A stretch of DNA of 64,000 nucleotides, taken from positions 1-64,000 of the forward strand of contig DAHZHT010000001.1 in NCBI GenBank assembly GCA_027406905.1, given 5' to 3'. The notes under the pieces are model-generated. The model was not told where the DNA came from. It worked only from the letters and a program-made list of their open reading frames with translations, and ran no database searches. Shown piece by piece: positions 27,024 to 36,668 of the stretch. The position numbers were made by a program, and so were the translations under genes. The DNA is from Elusimicrobiota bacterium (GTDB lineage: Bacteria; Elusimicrobiota; Elusimicrobia; UBA1565; UBA9628). Numbering within the stretch: the first letter of the stretch is position 1; the number at the start of each line of letters is the position of its first letter.

Positions 27024-27790
27024 CTTTGATTCTCCTTGATTTCTAATTCTTTTAGTTTGACATATTTGAGCCAATGGTGAAATGCCGACAAAGCCGCCCA
27101 GACGATTCCCGGATTTCCGTCTAAAATCCCGAATTTGAGAAACAAGCGCGAAAAGACTTCCCAGGGTAAAATTAGGTGATGCCAGAAATGAAAACGCTTT
27201 CCCTCTTGGCGCCCTTTTTGGCTGGAGAAATCAAGATAAGAGGTCATTTTGCTCAAATATTCCTTGAGGTCTTTGTAGGGCTTGTGTTCGACAAACCCGG
27301 AAAAAAGAAGAGCTTTTGTTCCTGAAATTTCGAGTCCCTCGTGAATGAGGCCCCCGGTGAAGCGGCCTTTTAAACGCTTAAATAATCTCAAATGTTTTTC
27401 ATGCCCGACTCCGCCAAATCTTAAAACGCGCCCCATGAATTCGATTTGAAAGCGCAAGATAACTCCGTCAATTTCGCTGGGGCTTTGGATAAAGCGGAGG
27501 ATCTCTTCTTTCAAAACCGGGCTCATGCGTTCATCCGCGTCGATAGATAAAATCCAATCCGAAGTCGCCAGCTCCAAAGCCGCCTGCTTTTGTTCGGCAT
27601 AAGAGTCAAAATCTCTCTTTAGAATTTTGCACCCATGGGTGCGGGCGATGTCTTCGGTTTTATCGGAACTGGCGGCATCGACGACGACGACGATCTCTTC
27701 CGCCAAGCCTTTAAGGCTTAATAGACATTTCGGCAAATCCTCTTCTTCGTTTTTAGCGATGATAATCGCGCCTAGAGAGTGAGGGCTCAA
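27020..27790 (-). CDS. Glycosyltransferase family 2 (LPS core type)
   Basis: 256 aa. GT-A fold: LGAIIIAKNEEEDLPKCL, 'VVDAASSDKTEDIA', and the metal-binding DxD-type 'ILSIDADERMSP', as in WaaE-like LPS core glucosyltransferases. The C-terminal part (HKPYKDLKEYLSKMTSYLDFSS, then a hydrophobic stretch) is typical of that subfamily. Works at the cytoplasmic face of the inner membrane. ATGA overlaps with both neighbours. Confidence 0.9.
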   Translation of the reverse strand: MSPHSLGAIIIAKNEEEDLPKCLLSLKGLAEEIVVVVDAASSDKTEDIARTHGCKILKRDFDSYAEQKQAALELATSDWILSIDADERMSPVLKEEILRFIQSPSEIDGVILRFQIEFMGRVLRFGGVGHEKHLRLFKRLKGRFTGGLIHEGLEISGTKALLFSGFVEHKPYKDLKEYLSKMTSYLDFSSQKGRQEGKRFHFWHHLILPWEVFSRLFLKFGILDGNPGIVWAALSAFHHWLKYVKLKELEIKENQR

Positions 27791-28830
27791 GAATTTTCTC
27801 CCAGTATTTTTTTAAACGCCTGTTCGGATTTTTCTCCAAATTTTTGCAGGCTCAACAAAGTCTCAAAACGCTTTTTAGATTCTTGTCCCATTCTTTGAGC
27901 TTCCTGAGGAAAGTCAATCAGTTTTTCGAGTCCAGACGCCAGTTCATCGGCATTTCCGGGCGAAAATAAAAGCCCGTTTTCTCCCTCGCGGATTAAATCC
28001 GAAAGGCCGCCGACCCGGCTTGAAATGAGCGGGCGCCCGGCCGCCATCCATTCCAAAGCCGCGCGCGAGACCGCTTCAGAACCCAAAGACGAGACAACCC
28101 CGATCCGGCAGCGGGAAATAAACTCCCAAATATCCTCTACTCGCCCCAAAAATTCGACGGAACTCCCCAATTCCAGCTGGCGAACTTTATTTTGGAGAAA
28201 ACCGAGCCTCTCAGGGCCTGATTCTCCGGCGATTAAAAATTTTATGTTCGAGTGTCGGGTCTTGAGAATAGACGCCGCTTTGATGAAGGTCTCATGTCCC
28301 TTCACTTTATCTAAGCGGCCCAGGATTCCTATCGCGCCCTCTGGAGACCAGGAAATCTCTCTCGGCGGGCCTTGAGTTCCCTGAAAGATGAGATCAACGG
28401 AGGCGGGAACTGAGGCGGCCTTAAGGCTTTCTTGGATCGCTGTATTGGCGGCGATAAAATGAGAAATCGTTTTAAGTCCGAGCCTTGAAAATAAATTTCT
28501 CCCTGGCAGCCGGGCGTCGGCGAAGGTGCGAACGAGGGGAACTTTTCCGCGAATAGCCAGTCCGAGGCTCTGGGATGAGCCGGTAAAAGCGTCGATAATC
28601 GAAATTTGCTCCGCTTTTATTTTTCGCCTTAATTGAGACAGGGAAAGCCAAGGCCTTTTAAGCGGCAAATAATCCAGAGAAAGCCTTCGGCATTCTTTTT
28701 CGGCGAAGGAATTTTCTTGGCACCAAAATTGGACCGCGTGTCCGCGGCTTTTCATCTCCAAAGCGAGCGTCAAGGCATAAGAGAGAATTCCGGAGTCCCA
28801 GGGTTCGTCGTGCAAAAAGAGGATATTCAT
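27787..28830 (-). CDS. Glycosyltransferase family 4
   Basis: 347 aa GT-B protein. N-terminal half with 'SRGHAVQFWCQE', C-terminal GT4 domain with 'IGILGRLDKVKGHETFIKAA', 'FLIAGESG', 'VEFLGRVEDI' and 'SLGSEAVSRAALEWMAAGRPLISSRVGGLSDLI'. Retaining sugar transferase, probably building LPS core or a surface glycan. Sugar donor unknown. Overlaps both neighbours by 4 bp. Confidence 0.9.
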   Translation of the reverse strand: MNILFLHDEPWDSGILSYALTLALEMKSRGHAVQFWCQENSFAEKECRRLSLDYLPLKRPWLSLSQLRRKIKAEQISIIDAFTGSSQSLGLAIRGKVPLVRTFADARLPGRNLFSRLGLKTISHFIAANTAIQESLKAASVPASVDLIFQGTQGPPREISWSPEGAIGILGRLDKVKGHETFIKAASILKTRHSNIKFLIAGESGPERLGFLQNKVRQLELGSSVEFLGRVEDIWEFISRCRIGVVSSLGSEAVSRAALEWMAAGRPLISSRVGGLSDLIREGENGLLFSPGNADELASGLEKLIDFPQEAQRMGQESKKRFETLLSLQKFGEKSEQAFKKILGENS

Positions 28831-30281
28831 TGAGCTTGAACTCCGAGCATGGCTTTGGCGGTTGTCTCGACTTCATCAACGCCGGTCAGTTCCATGCAGA
28901 GAAAATGTCCGCGCGGACATTTTATTTTTCCATGGAGCCCGCAGGGCCGGCAGGGCAACTCTTTTTCGATTACCTTGTGCCGCGGGCCGTAGGGAAAAAA
29001 TCCCAGTTCCTTGGTCGTGGCTCCAAAGATAGCCAAGGTGGGAATTCCAAGGCCGGTGGCGATATGCATGGGGCCCGAGTCGTTGGTGATAAAAAGAGAA
29101 AGAAGGCTAATGAGGGCTTTTAATTCCCCGAGATCGGTTTTCCCCGCCCAATTGAGAATGTCGCTGCCGTTTGAGATTTCTTCGCATAGCGCCTGGTCCT
29201 GGGGACCGCCGACCAAAATGGGGCTGTATCCAGATTTGAGGAGTCGGAGACACAAGGCCTTAAATTTTCTCGCGGGCCAGCGCTTAGTCGGCCAGACCGA
29301 TCCCGGGTGAACGCCGATAAGTTCGAGAGGTTTTCCCTGGGTTTCTTGCCGCAGACGCTTGAGAACTTTCTCCACGGCCTGGGGATCGGCATAGAGATAA
29401 GCCGCTTGCGGGTTTAAAGAGGCATTGGGCGCGAACGCCGAAAGAAGCGAGAGATTTCTTTCCAGATCATGGGTCTTCCAGTCAAAAGGAAGGGCGTGGG
29501 TCAAAAATATTTTTCCGGCGCTTTTCTGAAAGCCGACTCTTAGCGGAATTTGAGCTAAAAACCCCAACAACGCGCTTCTTAACGAGCGGTGAGGGATAAA
29601 AGCGCAATCGTAATTTTTTTCCTTAAGCAGTTGGGCTGTTTTAAAAAGCCCCCAGGTCTTATTGAGGAAGCCTTTTTTTTCTTCTACTAAAACCCTGTCT
29701 ACCCAGCCGGAGTCTTGAAACAGGGAAGCGGAGTTTTTTAGAGTGACGACGTCAAGCGTCGCGTTGGGCCAGCGCGATTTAATTTCGCGGGCCAAGGGAA
29801 TCGTCAAAACCGAATCGCCCAGAAAAGAGCTTTGCAAAATGACGGCTCTTTTGGGTTCGGGAAGGCCGGTCCAGGGATAAACCGCTTCGAGATATTTTTC
29901 CGATACATGTTTTTTAAGGGCGGAAGAATTTTTTCTAAAAAAGACAAAGAGGCGGCGAGCCCAGGCGTCTTTTCTGTAGATGGAAATATTGGGAATTCCG
30001 CTTAAACGGCGCAAAGCCAAGGAGCGAAGGTTGTTGTGGAGATCCAGCAAATGGGTAAATTTCTTGGAGCGAATCAGTTTAAGAGTCTTCCAAAGGCCGC
30101 CAAAAGAAATGACCTGGGTGATAGAGGGGTTTCCAGCCAGGGCTTGGGCGTAAGAGGGTTTCACCAGAACCCAAATTTCCGCTTCCGGCCAGGCCTGTTT
30201 GATTCTTTCATAAACGGGGGCCGTTAAAACGATGTCTCCCAACGAGGAGAGGCGAATCACCAATATTCTAGGAGCGGGCAT
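28827..30281 (-). CDS. Heptosyltransferase II-like protein with an extra GT9 N-terminal half
   Basis: 484 aa, clearly longer than the usual 330-350. Residues 1-150 form a GT9 N-terminal half (ILVIRLSSLGDIVLTAPVYERI...LRSLALRRLSGI). At residue about 165 a new GT9 start appears (AVILQSSFLGDSVLTIPLAREI) and runs into a full WaaF-like enzyme with GVHPGSVWPTKRWP and FITNDSGPMHIATGLGIPTLAIFGAT, plus a Cys-rich stretch near the end. So it looks like a truncated GT9 fused to a complete one. First gene of the minus-strand LPS operon. Confidence 0.85.
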   Translation of the reverse strand: MPAPRILVIRLSSLGDIVLTAPVYERIKQAWPEAEIWVLVKPSYAQALAGNPSITQVISFGGLWKTLKLIRSKKFTHLLDLHNNLRSLALRRLSGIPNISIYRKDAWARRLFVFFRKNSSALKKHVSEKYLEAVYPWTGLPEPKRAVILQSSFLGDSVLTIPLAREIKSRWPNATLDVVTLKNSASLFQDSGWVDRVLVEEKKGFLNKTWGLFKTAQLLKEKNYDCAFIPHRSLRSALLGFLAQIPLRVGFQKSAGKIFLTHALPFDWKTHDLERNLSLLSAFAPNASLNPQAAYLYADPQAVEKVLKRLRQETQGKPLELIGVHPGSVWPTKRWPARKFKALCLRLLKSGYSPILVGGPQDQALCEEISNGSDILNWAGKTDLGELKALISLLSLFITNDSGPMHIATGLGIPTLAIFGATTKELGFFPYGPRHKVIEKELPCRPCGLHGKIKCPRGHFLCMELTGVDEVETTAKAMLGVQAQ

Positions 30282-30321
30282 GGATGGGAAAGATTATTAT
30301 ACCATCTGATAAACGGCGAAA

Positions 30322-31050
30322 ATGCAAAGAAAAGAGTTTGTCGCGCGAATCTGGTCTAAATTGACTTTAGCCCAGAAACAAGAAGGGCTGGTGACGGAGG
30401 GAAAGGGAATTTTAGCGGCTGTTTCGGGCGGTCCCGATTCCACTTGCTTGGCCCATTATTTAGTTTCGCTGAGGCGTCGCCTTTCTTTCCCATTGGAACT
30501 GGCATATGTCGATCACGGGCTGAGAAAAGAGGCTTTAAAAGAGGCCGCCTTTGTGCGCTTGTTGGGAAAAAAATGGGGAATTCCAGTTTCGATTTTAAAG
30601 GTCAATGCCCAGGGCGCGAGGAAATCCCGAGGCATGGGCTTAGAAGAGGCGTGCCGGAAATTGCGCTATCAGGCCTTATCGGAGCGGGCAAAACGCCTTC
30701 AGTTTTCGGCGGTGGCGGTGGGACATCAAATGGATGATCAGGCGGAAACGGTCCTTTTAAATCTATTGCGCGGGGTCAGCCTCAAGGCCTTAGGGGCGAT
30801 GCCGCCTCGGCGTTTTTTATCTCCCGGAATTGAACTGATCCGTCCGCTTTTATGTCTTAAGCGCTCGGAGATTTTAGATTATCTAAAAATTCACCAGCTC
30901 GATTATAAAATTGACGAGACAAATTCTAATTTGGAATTGATGAGAAACTGGATTCGCCACAAGGTCTTCCCACTTCTCAACGAGAAAAACCCCAGAATCC
31001 GCGAACATCTGGCGGGAATCGCGGAACAAGTTCGGGCCCTTGGACTATGA
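30322..31050 (+). CDS. tilS: tRNA(Ile)-lysidine synthase, short form
   Basis: 242 aa. PP-loop ATP pyrophosphatase motif AAVSGGPDSTCL, 'YVDHGLRKEA', and GHQMDDQAETVLLNLLRG, as in TilS; also 'RNWIRHKVFPLLNE'. Modifies C34 of the CAU-anticodon tRNA-Ile so that it reads AUA. It lacks the C-terminal domains of E. coli TilS, as many short forms do. Divergent from the LPS operon. The stop is followed within 10 bp by a palindromic repeat. Confidence 0.93.
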   Translation: MQRKEFVARIWSKLTLAQKQEGLVTEGKGILAAVSGGPDSTCLAHYLVSLRRRLSFPLELAYVDHGLRKEALKEAAFVRLLGKKWGIPVSILKVNAQGARKSRGMGLEEACRKLRYQALSERAKRLQFSAVAVGHQMDDQAETVLLNLLRGVSLKALGAMPPRRFLSPGIELIRPLLCLKRSEILDYLKIHQLDYKIDETNSNLELMRNWIRHKVFPLLNEKNPRIREHLAGIAEQVRALGL

Positions 31051-31058
31051 GAAGAGAT

Positions 31059-31071
31059 GGGGACTGTCCCT
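31059..31071. repeat. Dispersed palindrome, copy 2
   Basis: GGGGACTGTCCCT, directly after the tilS stop and before the glycosyltransferase start. Confidence 0.9.
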
Positions 31072-31096
31072 ATCTCCCGTTGGAAATCTTTAGCAT

Positions 31097-32173
31097 ATGA
31101 AAATCGCTCATTTAGATACCGAAATGTCCTGGAGAGGAGGGGAACAACAGATTCTTTATTTGGCCGAAGCCTTGCGAGAAGAGGGCGATGAAAATTTGAT
31201 TATCGCGCGCTCGGGTTCCGCGCTTGAGTCTAAGGCCAAACAGGCCGGCTTTGACTGTTTTTTTGTTTCTCCGAAAATGGAATGGGATCTCTTTGAGGCG
31301 CTTTCAATTCGCCGTCGCCTAAGGGACGGAAATTTCGATCTCTTGCATGCCCATACCGCCCATGCCGCGGCCTTGGGCGCCTTGGCGAGCTTGCGCGCCA
31401 ATATTCCTCTGATCGTTTCCCGCCGGGTCGATTTCCATTTGTCGAAAAACCCTTTCTCGCGCTGGAAATACCTTCGCGCGGCCAAGATTCTCGCGGTTTC
31501 ATCCGCGATTAAGGAAATTCTGATTCAAGACGGCATTTCTCCTGAACGAATCGAGGTGGTTCACAGTGGAATTGATTTAAAGCGCTTTGAGGGAGATAAG
31601 AAAAACCGCCAGGACTTAAGACTTCCAGATTCAAAAATTCTCATTGGCCAGATCGCGGCTTTATCGGATCAGAAAGATCCGCTGAACTTTGTGAGGGCGA
31701 TTAAGGCATTAACTCAAAAAGGCATTGATTTTCGCGCGGTAATGGTGGGAGAGGGGCCTTTAAGAACAAAGGTTGAAGAGGAGATTCAGCGTTTAAAACT
31801 CGAGGGTCGAGTTTTTCTTTTGGGGTTTCGGGAAGACGCGCTTGAGATTCTCCGGCATTTAGACGTTTTCGTTCTTTCTTCGCGCTTTGAAGGCCTGGGG
31901 ACTTCGATTTTAGACGCTTTTGCCGCCGGCGTCCCCGTCGTCGCCAGCCGCACGGGCGGAATTCCGGAGATGGTTGAAGAAGGGGTATCGGGGCTGTTGG
32001 TTTCGCCAGGGGATTCTTCTTCCTTGGCTAGAGCTGTCGAGCGGATTTTATTGGATGCGGCTCTTCGTCAAAGGTTGATTGAGGGCGGGAAGAAAAAAGT
32101 TCAATTTTTTTCCGCTCAAAAAATGGCGCGATCGACCCGCGCTATCTATCAGCGAATTTTGGCTAAAGCCTAG
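31097..32173 (+). CDS. Glycosyltransferase family 4
   Basis: 358 aa GT-B protein: N-terminal 'LDTEMSWRGGEQQILYLAEAL', 'LLHAHTAHAAALGAL', and the C-terminal GT4 domain with 'GQIAALSDQKDPLNFVRAI', 'VMVGEGPLRTKVEEE', 'LLGFREDALEIL' and 'SSRFEGLGTSILDAFAAGVPVVASRTGGIPEMV'. Probably acts on LPS core or another surface glycan. Convergent with asnB, sharing 4 bp at the stops. Confidence 0.9.
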   Translation: MKIAHLDTEMSWRGGEQQILYLAEALREEGDENLIIARSGSALESKAKQAGFDCFFVSPKMEWDLFEALSIRRRLRDGNFDLLHAHTAHAAALGALASLRANIPLIVSRRVDFHLSKNPFSRWKYLRAAKILAVSSAIKEILIQDGISPERIEVVHSGIDLKRFEGDKKNRQDLRLPDSKILIGQIAALSDQKDPLNFVRAIKALTQKGIDFRAVMVGEGPLRTKVEEEIQRLKLEGRVFLLGFREDALEILRHLDVFVLSSRFEGLGTSILDAFAAGVPVVASRTGGIPEMVEEGVSGLLVSPGDSSSLARAVERILLDAALRQRLIEGGKKKVQFFSAQKMARSTRAIYQRILAKA

Positions 32174-33984
32174 AAGTTTTTTAGGCTTTTAAGCCACAAA
32201 GAAAAGAGAAGAATTCTAAAATAGACGTCGAAATCGGCCGAGCCTTCTCTTAAGAGCCGAGTCCCGGATTTAAGAGCTTCTTTCTTGAATAGGCCGGTTT
32301 CAAGAAGGATAGGGTCGCTTAAGGCTTCTTCAAGAAATGGATTTTGAGGCGAGCGCATCCAATTTTGAGTGCGCAAAATAAACCCATGTTTTTTCCGGAC
32401 GACAATTTCGCGCGGGAGCATTCCCGCCGCGACTTTCCTCAAAAGGTATTTGCCGCGAAAAAATTTAATTTTAAGCGGGGTGGGAAGGCGAAAAGCGTAA
32501 TCGATAAGCCGGAGGTCCAAAAGCGGCACGCGCGCCTCCAAAGACGCTTTCATCGTGGTTTTATCGACTTTCATCAGAAGTTGATCGCGCATAGAGGTTT
32601 GGAGATCAAAGCGCAGAAGCCCGTTAAGGCCCTTTAAGCCTTGAAAGGGATCGATCCAGGCCCAATTCGGGGAATTTTGCGGTAAATCAAGCAAGTCAAG
32701 GGCGGCTTTTAGACGTCCTCCCGCCTCGGCTTGAGCCCAGCTTCTGGGACCATCGAGAGGAATGGAGCGGAAATAGGCGCCAGAGCCGGTTTTTCGCGCG
32801 AGTAAATCCGCCATCGGGCGCATCCAAGACGGAATTTTTTCCAGCGCTTCGCTGACGTAGGCCGCCTTGTGCCTTCCGTAGCCGGCAAAAACCTCGTCTC
32901 CGCCTTCGCCGGTCAAAACCACCTTGACTTCCCTTCTGGCTTCGGTCGAAAGATGCCAGGTCGGAAGAATGGCGGCATCGGCGATGGGCTCGTCTAAACA
33001 TTCGACCATTTTCGGAATTTGGTTGAGAAGCGTCGCTGGAAGGCGAATGGTTTGATGCTTGGTTTTTAGAAATTTTGCGACGGTTTCGGCGTAGCCGCTC
33101 TCGTCGACGCTGTCTCCGTCAAAGCCGATGGAATAGCTGCAAACAGGCTTAGACGAGGCTTGGGCCATCAAGGCGGTGACCACGCTTGAGTCGATGCCGC
33201 CGGATAAAAAAACTCCCAAGGGAACGTCGCTTTGCATTTGATCTGAAACGGATTTTGTGAGCAGGGCTTTAAGCTCTTTTTCCGCTTCAATAGGATCGAT
33301 TTTTAAAAAACTCTCTTTCGGCAGGCTCCAAAAAGATTGCGGCTTTGAGATTTGAAAATTTTTGATTTGAAGCCAATGGCCGGCGGGAAATTTCTTGATG
33401 CCGTCAATGATGGTGTCGGGAGCGTGGACGTATCCGTAGGCGAGGTAGTCTAATAGAGACTCGGGATGAATGCGGGCGGGGATGCCGGCCTTAAGCAGAG
33501 CTTTAAGCTCTGAAGAAAAATAAAAAAATTCTTCGCTTTGATAAAAGTAAAGCGGCTTGATTCCCAAAGGATCGCGGGCGAGAGTGAGAGTTTTTTCTTT
33601 CTGGTCCCAAACGGCGCAGGCGAACATTCCATTGAGGCGGGAGAAAAAATCGGTTCCGTAGCGGATAAAACCCTGGAGCAGCGTTTCCGTGTCGGAATGG
33701 GTGTTAAAGTTTATTCCCGGTCCCAACTCTTTTCTGAGTTCAAGATGATTGTAGATTTCTCCGTTGAAAACAAGGGTCCAGCGACCATCGGGAGAACTCA
33801 TGGGCTGATGGCCGCGTTCAAGGTCTAAAATCGAAAGCCTTCTAAAGACCAGCCCCATCGGACCGTCGGTAAACGTTCCAGAATCGTCGGGGCCGCGATG
33901 AATCAGGGCTTCTTCTAAGGCCGTTAAACCCTTGGTGGGACAGGGGGCGTTTTTGAGGTTTAAAATTCCGGCGATGCCGCACAT
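32170..33984 (-). CDS. asnB: Asparagine synthase (glutamine-hydrolysing)
   Basis: 604 aa. N-terminal class II glutaminase starting MCGIAGI (catalytic Cys2), then the PP-loop synthetase domain with GVFLSGGIDSSVV, 'PIADAAILPTWHLS' and 'KVVLTGEGGDEVFAGYGRHK'. Makes asparagine, or amidates a sugar or peptide in some surface-polysaccharide clusters; the neighbouring glycosyltransferase makes the second use possible. Starts immediately after the RNase P RNA gene on the same strand. Confidence 0.93.
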   Translation of the reverse strand: MCGIAGILNLKNAPCPTKGLTALEEALIHRGPDDSGTFTDGPMGLVFRRLSILDLERGHQPMSSPDGRWTLVFNGEIYNHLELRKELGPGINFNTHSDTETLLQGFIRYGTDFFSRLNGMFACAVWDQKEKTLTLARDPLGIKPLYFYQSEEFFYFSSELKALLKAGIPARIHPESLLDYLAYGYVHAPDTIIDGIKKFPAGHWLQIKNFQISKPQSFWSLPKESFLKIDPIEAEKELKALLTKSVSDQMQSDVPLGVFLSGGIDSSVVTALMAQASSKPVCSYSIGFDGDSVDESGYAETVAKFLKTKHQTIRLPATLLNQIPKMVECLDEPIADAAILPTWHLSTEARREVKVVLTGEGGDEVFAGYGRHKAAYVSEALEKIPSWMRPMADLLARKTGSGAYFRSIPLDGPRSWAQAEAGGRLKAALDLLDLPQNSPNWAWIDPFQGLKGLNGLLRFDLQTSMRDQLLMKVDKTTMKASLEARVPLLDLRLIDYAFRLPTPLKIKFFRGKYLLRKVAAGMLPREIVVRKKHGFILRTQNWMRSPQNPFLEEALSDPILLETGLFKKEALKSGTRLLREGSADFDVYFRILLFSLWLKSLKNF

Positions 33985-33993
33985 GAAAATAGT

Positions 33994-34366
33994 TGGGAGG
34001 CGGCCGATACCCCGGATTCTGTCTCCGGCCCTCGCGGGCCGGGTGGAATCATTTTTCTTAGCGGCTACCGGGCGACTTTCGCTTTCGCGAAAATGCGCAA
34101 GCGGCGCTTATCGCCGTTTATTGCCTTACTCCCGGCGGGGTTTGCCTAGCCTTGTCTCTCGCGAGACAAGCGGTGGGCTCTTACCCCACCTTTTCACCCT
34201 TGCCCGCGAGGCCATAGCCTCGAAGGCGGTTTGTTTCTGTGGCGCTATCCATCGGCGAAAAGTCGCCTCTTCGCCGTCTTGCCTTTCGGCAAGCGCCGCG
34301 CTTTGTGGAGTCCGGAAGTTCCTCCCCCGGAAATTAAATTCCGGAAGCGATTCCCGGCCGCCCCCT
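33994..34366 (-). ncRNA. rnpB: RNase P RNA, bacterial type A
   Basis: About 370 nt. P1 is formed by complementary ends (GGGGGCGGCCGGG at 34365-34353 with CGGCCGCCTCC near 33996). The conserved cores are present: GGAGGAACTTCCGGACTCC (CRI), CCACAGAAA, AAGGGTGAAA followed by GGTGGGGTAAGAGCCCACC, GGCAAACCCC and the 3' AGACAGAATCCGGGG. Catalytic subunit for tRNA 5' processing. Ends are approximate. A TAGAAT hexamer lies about 7 bp before the 5' end and may be its -10. Confidence 0.95.
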
Positions 34367-34398
34367 AAATTCATTCTAGCAAATAGTAAAATGTCTTG

Positions 34399-35784
34399 AT
34401 GCCTTTAAAATTATTCAATACCCTGGGGCGCTTAAAAGAGGAATTTAAACCCCTCAAGTTTCCCGCGGCCGGAATTTACGCCTGCGGCCCGACGGTTTAT
34501 AATTACCAGCATATCGGAAATTACCGGACCTATATTTTTGAAGACATTTTGAAGCGGACGCTCGGCTTTTTGGGATTTAAACCCTTTCATGTCATGAATA
34601 TCACCGATGTCGGACATTTGACCAGCCAGGGAGATGAGGGGGAAGATAAGGTCGAGGTGATGGCCCGTCGGGAAGGAAAAAGCGCTTGGGATTTGGCGAA
34701 GTTTTATACCGACGCGTTTTTAAAAGATTGCTCGTCGCTTAATATCTTGCCGCCGGATGTGTTGTGCCGCGCGACCGACAATATTCAAGAACAAATCGAT
34801 TTGATTCGCCGGCTTGAAAAAAACGGATTTTTATATTCGACTTCGGATGGAGTTTATTTTGAGACCGCGAAATTCCCCGATTATGACAAGCTCATGGGGA
34901 AAGCTCATCTTTCCGGCATTCAATTCGGAGCCCGGGTCGAAGCCAGTCCGGAAAAAAAATCTCCTTCCGATTTCGCGGTCTGGAAGTTCTCGCCGAAAAA
35001 TCAAAAGCGGCAGATGGAGTGGGATTCTCCCTGGGGGACAGGTTTCCCCGGCTGGCATATCGAGTGTTCGGCGATGGCGATGAAATATTTAGGAGAGACT
35101 TTTGACATCCATTGCGGCGGCGTCGACCATATTCCGATTCACCATTCCAATGAAATCGCCCAATCGGAGGGCGCGACGGGAAAACCCTTTGTTCGCTATT
35201 GGCTCCATGGAGAATTTTTGCTGGTCAATAGTTCTAAAATGGCCAAATCAGACGGGACTTTTATTACGCTGGAAGACTTGAGGCAAAAGGGTTTTGATCC
35301 GCTGGATTATCGTTATCACTGTTTGACCGCGCACTACCGAAAACAGTTAGATTTTACGTGGGAGGCTTTGGAGTCTTCCAAAACCGCTCGGCGCAAGCTT
35401 AGGGATTTAATCGGACAAATTCGCGGAGCTTTAAAAAAACCCGCCTGCGCGGATTCGCTCAACGCCTTTAAGGAAGCGTTATCCGATGATTTAAATATGC
35501 CAGAGGCGCTTTCGGTTTTGTGGAGCGATTTAAAAAATGGCGCTTTGCCGGAAGGAGCGCGTCTTCATTTCGCTGAAACGGCCGAGGGGGTTTTGGGTTT
35601 AGGTTTATTGGAGGACAAGGCAGAGGAATCCTTAAGCCCGGAAATTATTGAACTCATTGATTCCAGAGCCCTTGCGCGAAAAAGCCGCGATTTCCGTCGC
35701 TCGGATGAAATCCGGGTAAAACTTTTTTCCTTAGGGATTATAGTTGAGGACACTCCCTCTGGCCAAAAATGGAGGCGTGTCTGA
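34399..35784 (+). CDS. cysS: Cysteinyl-tRNA synthetase
   Basis: 461 aa class I synthetase. Zinc/active-site [21 protein letters not shown] (with the HIGH-like HIGN), zinc ligands in '[41 protein letters not shown]', and the KMSKS-like [11 protein letters not shown] 34399 gives the usual start [11 protein letters not shown]. Charges the tRNA-Cys, of which one gene is at 20212. The stop is followed 4 bp later by a palindromic repeat. Confidence 0.96.
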   Translation: MPLKLFNTLGRLKEEFKPLKFPAAGIYACGPTVYNYQHIGNYRTYIFEDILKRTLGFLGFKPFHVMNITDVGHLTSQGDEGEDKVEVMARREGKSAWDLAKFYTDAFLKDCSSLNILPPDVLCRATDNIQEQIDLIRRLEKNGFLYSTSDGVYFETAKFPDYDKLMGKAHLSGIQFGARVEASPEKKSPSDFAVWKFSPKNQKRQMEWDSPWGTGFPGWHIECSAMAMKYLGETFDIHCGGVDHIPIHHSNEIAQSEGATGKPFVRYWLHGEFLLVNSSKMAKSDGTFITLEDLRQKGFDPLDYRYHCLTAHYRKQLDFTWEALESSKTARRKLRDLIGQIRGALKKPACADSLNAFKEALSDDLNMPEALSVLWSDLKNGALPEGARLHFAETAEGVLGLGLLEDKAEESLSPEIIELIDSRALARKSRDFRRSDEIRVKLFSLGIIVEDTPSGQKWRRV

Positions 35785-35787
35785 ATT

Positions 35788-35800
35788 GGGGACAGTCCCC
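35788..35800. repeat. Dispersed palindrome, copy 3
   Basis: GGGGACAGTCCCC just after the cysS stop. The rest of the cysS-rlmB gap (to 35868) is AT-rich and shows nothing else. Confidence 0.9.
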
Positions 35801-35868
35801 ATTTTTTTAATTAAAAATAAAGGATAATTTTAAAATTCTGAATCAACCTCGGTTAAAAATCTGATTTT

Positions 35869-36660
35869 ATGCTGAAAAATGAAAGCAAAAAAAGGGGACT
35901 GTCCCTAATTTGGATTGGAGGATTTCATTCGGTCAAGGAGACCTTGGAGTCGCGCCCGGAAGACGTGTTTGAATTGTGGGTGGAGGCAAAAAACCAAACT
36001 CCGGAGATAGCGGAAGTGATACGGCGCGCGCGCGCGCTGAGGATTCCAGTTCATTTTCGGGATAAAGACGAACTGTTCCACGCGACGAAGACCGATCGCC
36101 ATCAGGGCTTGGCCGCCCGAGCCAAAGAGAAAAGCGTTCTTTCTTTTTCCGATTTTTTAAGCCGCTGGGAAGAAAAAGGGGATTTCAAAAGAGACAATTT
36201 TTTCTTGGTTGCCTTGGATCAAATCCAGGATCCCCATAATTTAGGGGCTATTGCGCGTTCCGCTTCCGTCTTTGGCGCTCGCGGGCTGATTATCTGCGAC
36301 CGAAGATCCGCTTCCGTCTCTTTGGGCGCCTTGCGCTCTTCCGCCGGGGCTCTTGAAAAGATCCCCCTCTATGAAGCCGGGAACTTGGGGCAAGCCTTGG
36401 CGAGCGCCAAAAAAGCCGGGTTTTGGATTTATGGAGCCTCCGCCGGGGGGAGACCGTCATGGGAATCGGCGCTCAATAGCCCGATGATCTTGGTTATCGG
36501 ATCTGAGGGCGAGGGTCTGAGGAAATCGACACAGGACCTTTGCGATGAGTTGGTGGGAATTCCAATTTCGGAATCCGGGGTTTCCAGCTTGAACGCTTCG
36601 GTCGCGGCGGGGATTTTAATGTATGAGGTTTACCGGAGAGGAGTTAGGGACAGTCCCTAA
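35869..36660 (+). CDS. rlmB: TrmH/SpoU-family rRNA 2'-O-methyltransferase (RlmB-like)
   Basis: 263 aa. The SpoU substrate-binding N-domain (GGFHSVKETLES...) and the knotted SPOUT domain with FLVALDQIQDPHNLGAIARSA, 'LILVIGSEGEGL' and 'GVSSLNASVAAGILMYE'. Methylates a ribose in 23S rRNA (RlmB) or a tRNA. Odd point: a copy of the dispersed palindrome lies inside each end of the reading frame, encoding residues 9-13 (RGLSL) and the last residues (RDSP); the homologous part starts only at about residue 17. The true start may be later. Confidence 0.9.
   Translation: MLKNESKKRGLSLIWIGGFHSVKETLESRPEDVFELWVEAKNQTPEIAEVIRRARALRIPVHFRDKDELFHATKTDRHQGLAARAKEKSVLSFSDFLSRWEEKGDFKRDNFFLVALDQIQDPHNLGAIARSASVFGARGLIICDRRSASVSLGALRSSAGALEKIPLYEAGNLGQALASAKKAGFWIYGASAGGRPSWESALNSPMILVIGSEGEGLRKSTQDLCDELVGIPISESGVSSLNASVAAGILMYEVYRRGVRDSP
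35894..35906. repeat. Dispersed palindrome, copy 4 (inside rlmB 5' end)
   Basis: GGGGACTGTCCCT within the first 13 codons of the rlmB frame. Confidence 0.9.
36646..36658. repeat. Dispersed palindrome, copy 5 (inside rlmB 3' end)
   Basis: AGGGACAGTCCCT supplies the last rlmB codons up to the stop. Confidence 0.9.
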
Positions 36661-36668
36661 CTATTACT

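Noticed and set aside
33932-34399. Long plus-strand and minus-strand frames across the 34-kb gap
   Set aside because: The stretch is RNase P RNA; all its conserved cores are on the minus strand, so the frames are chance.
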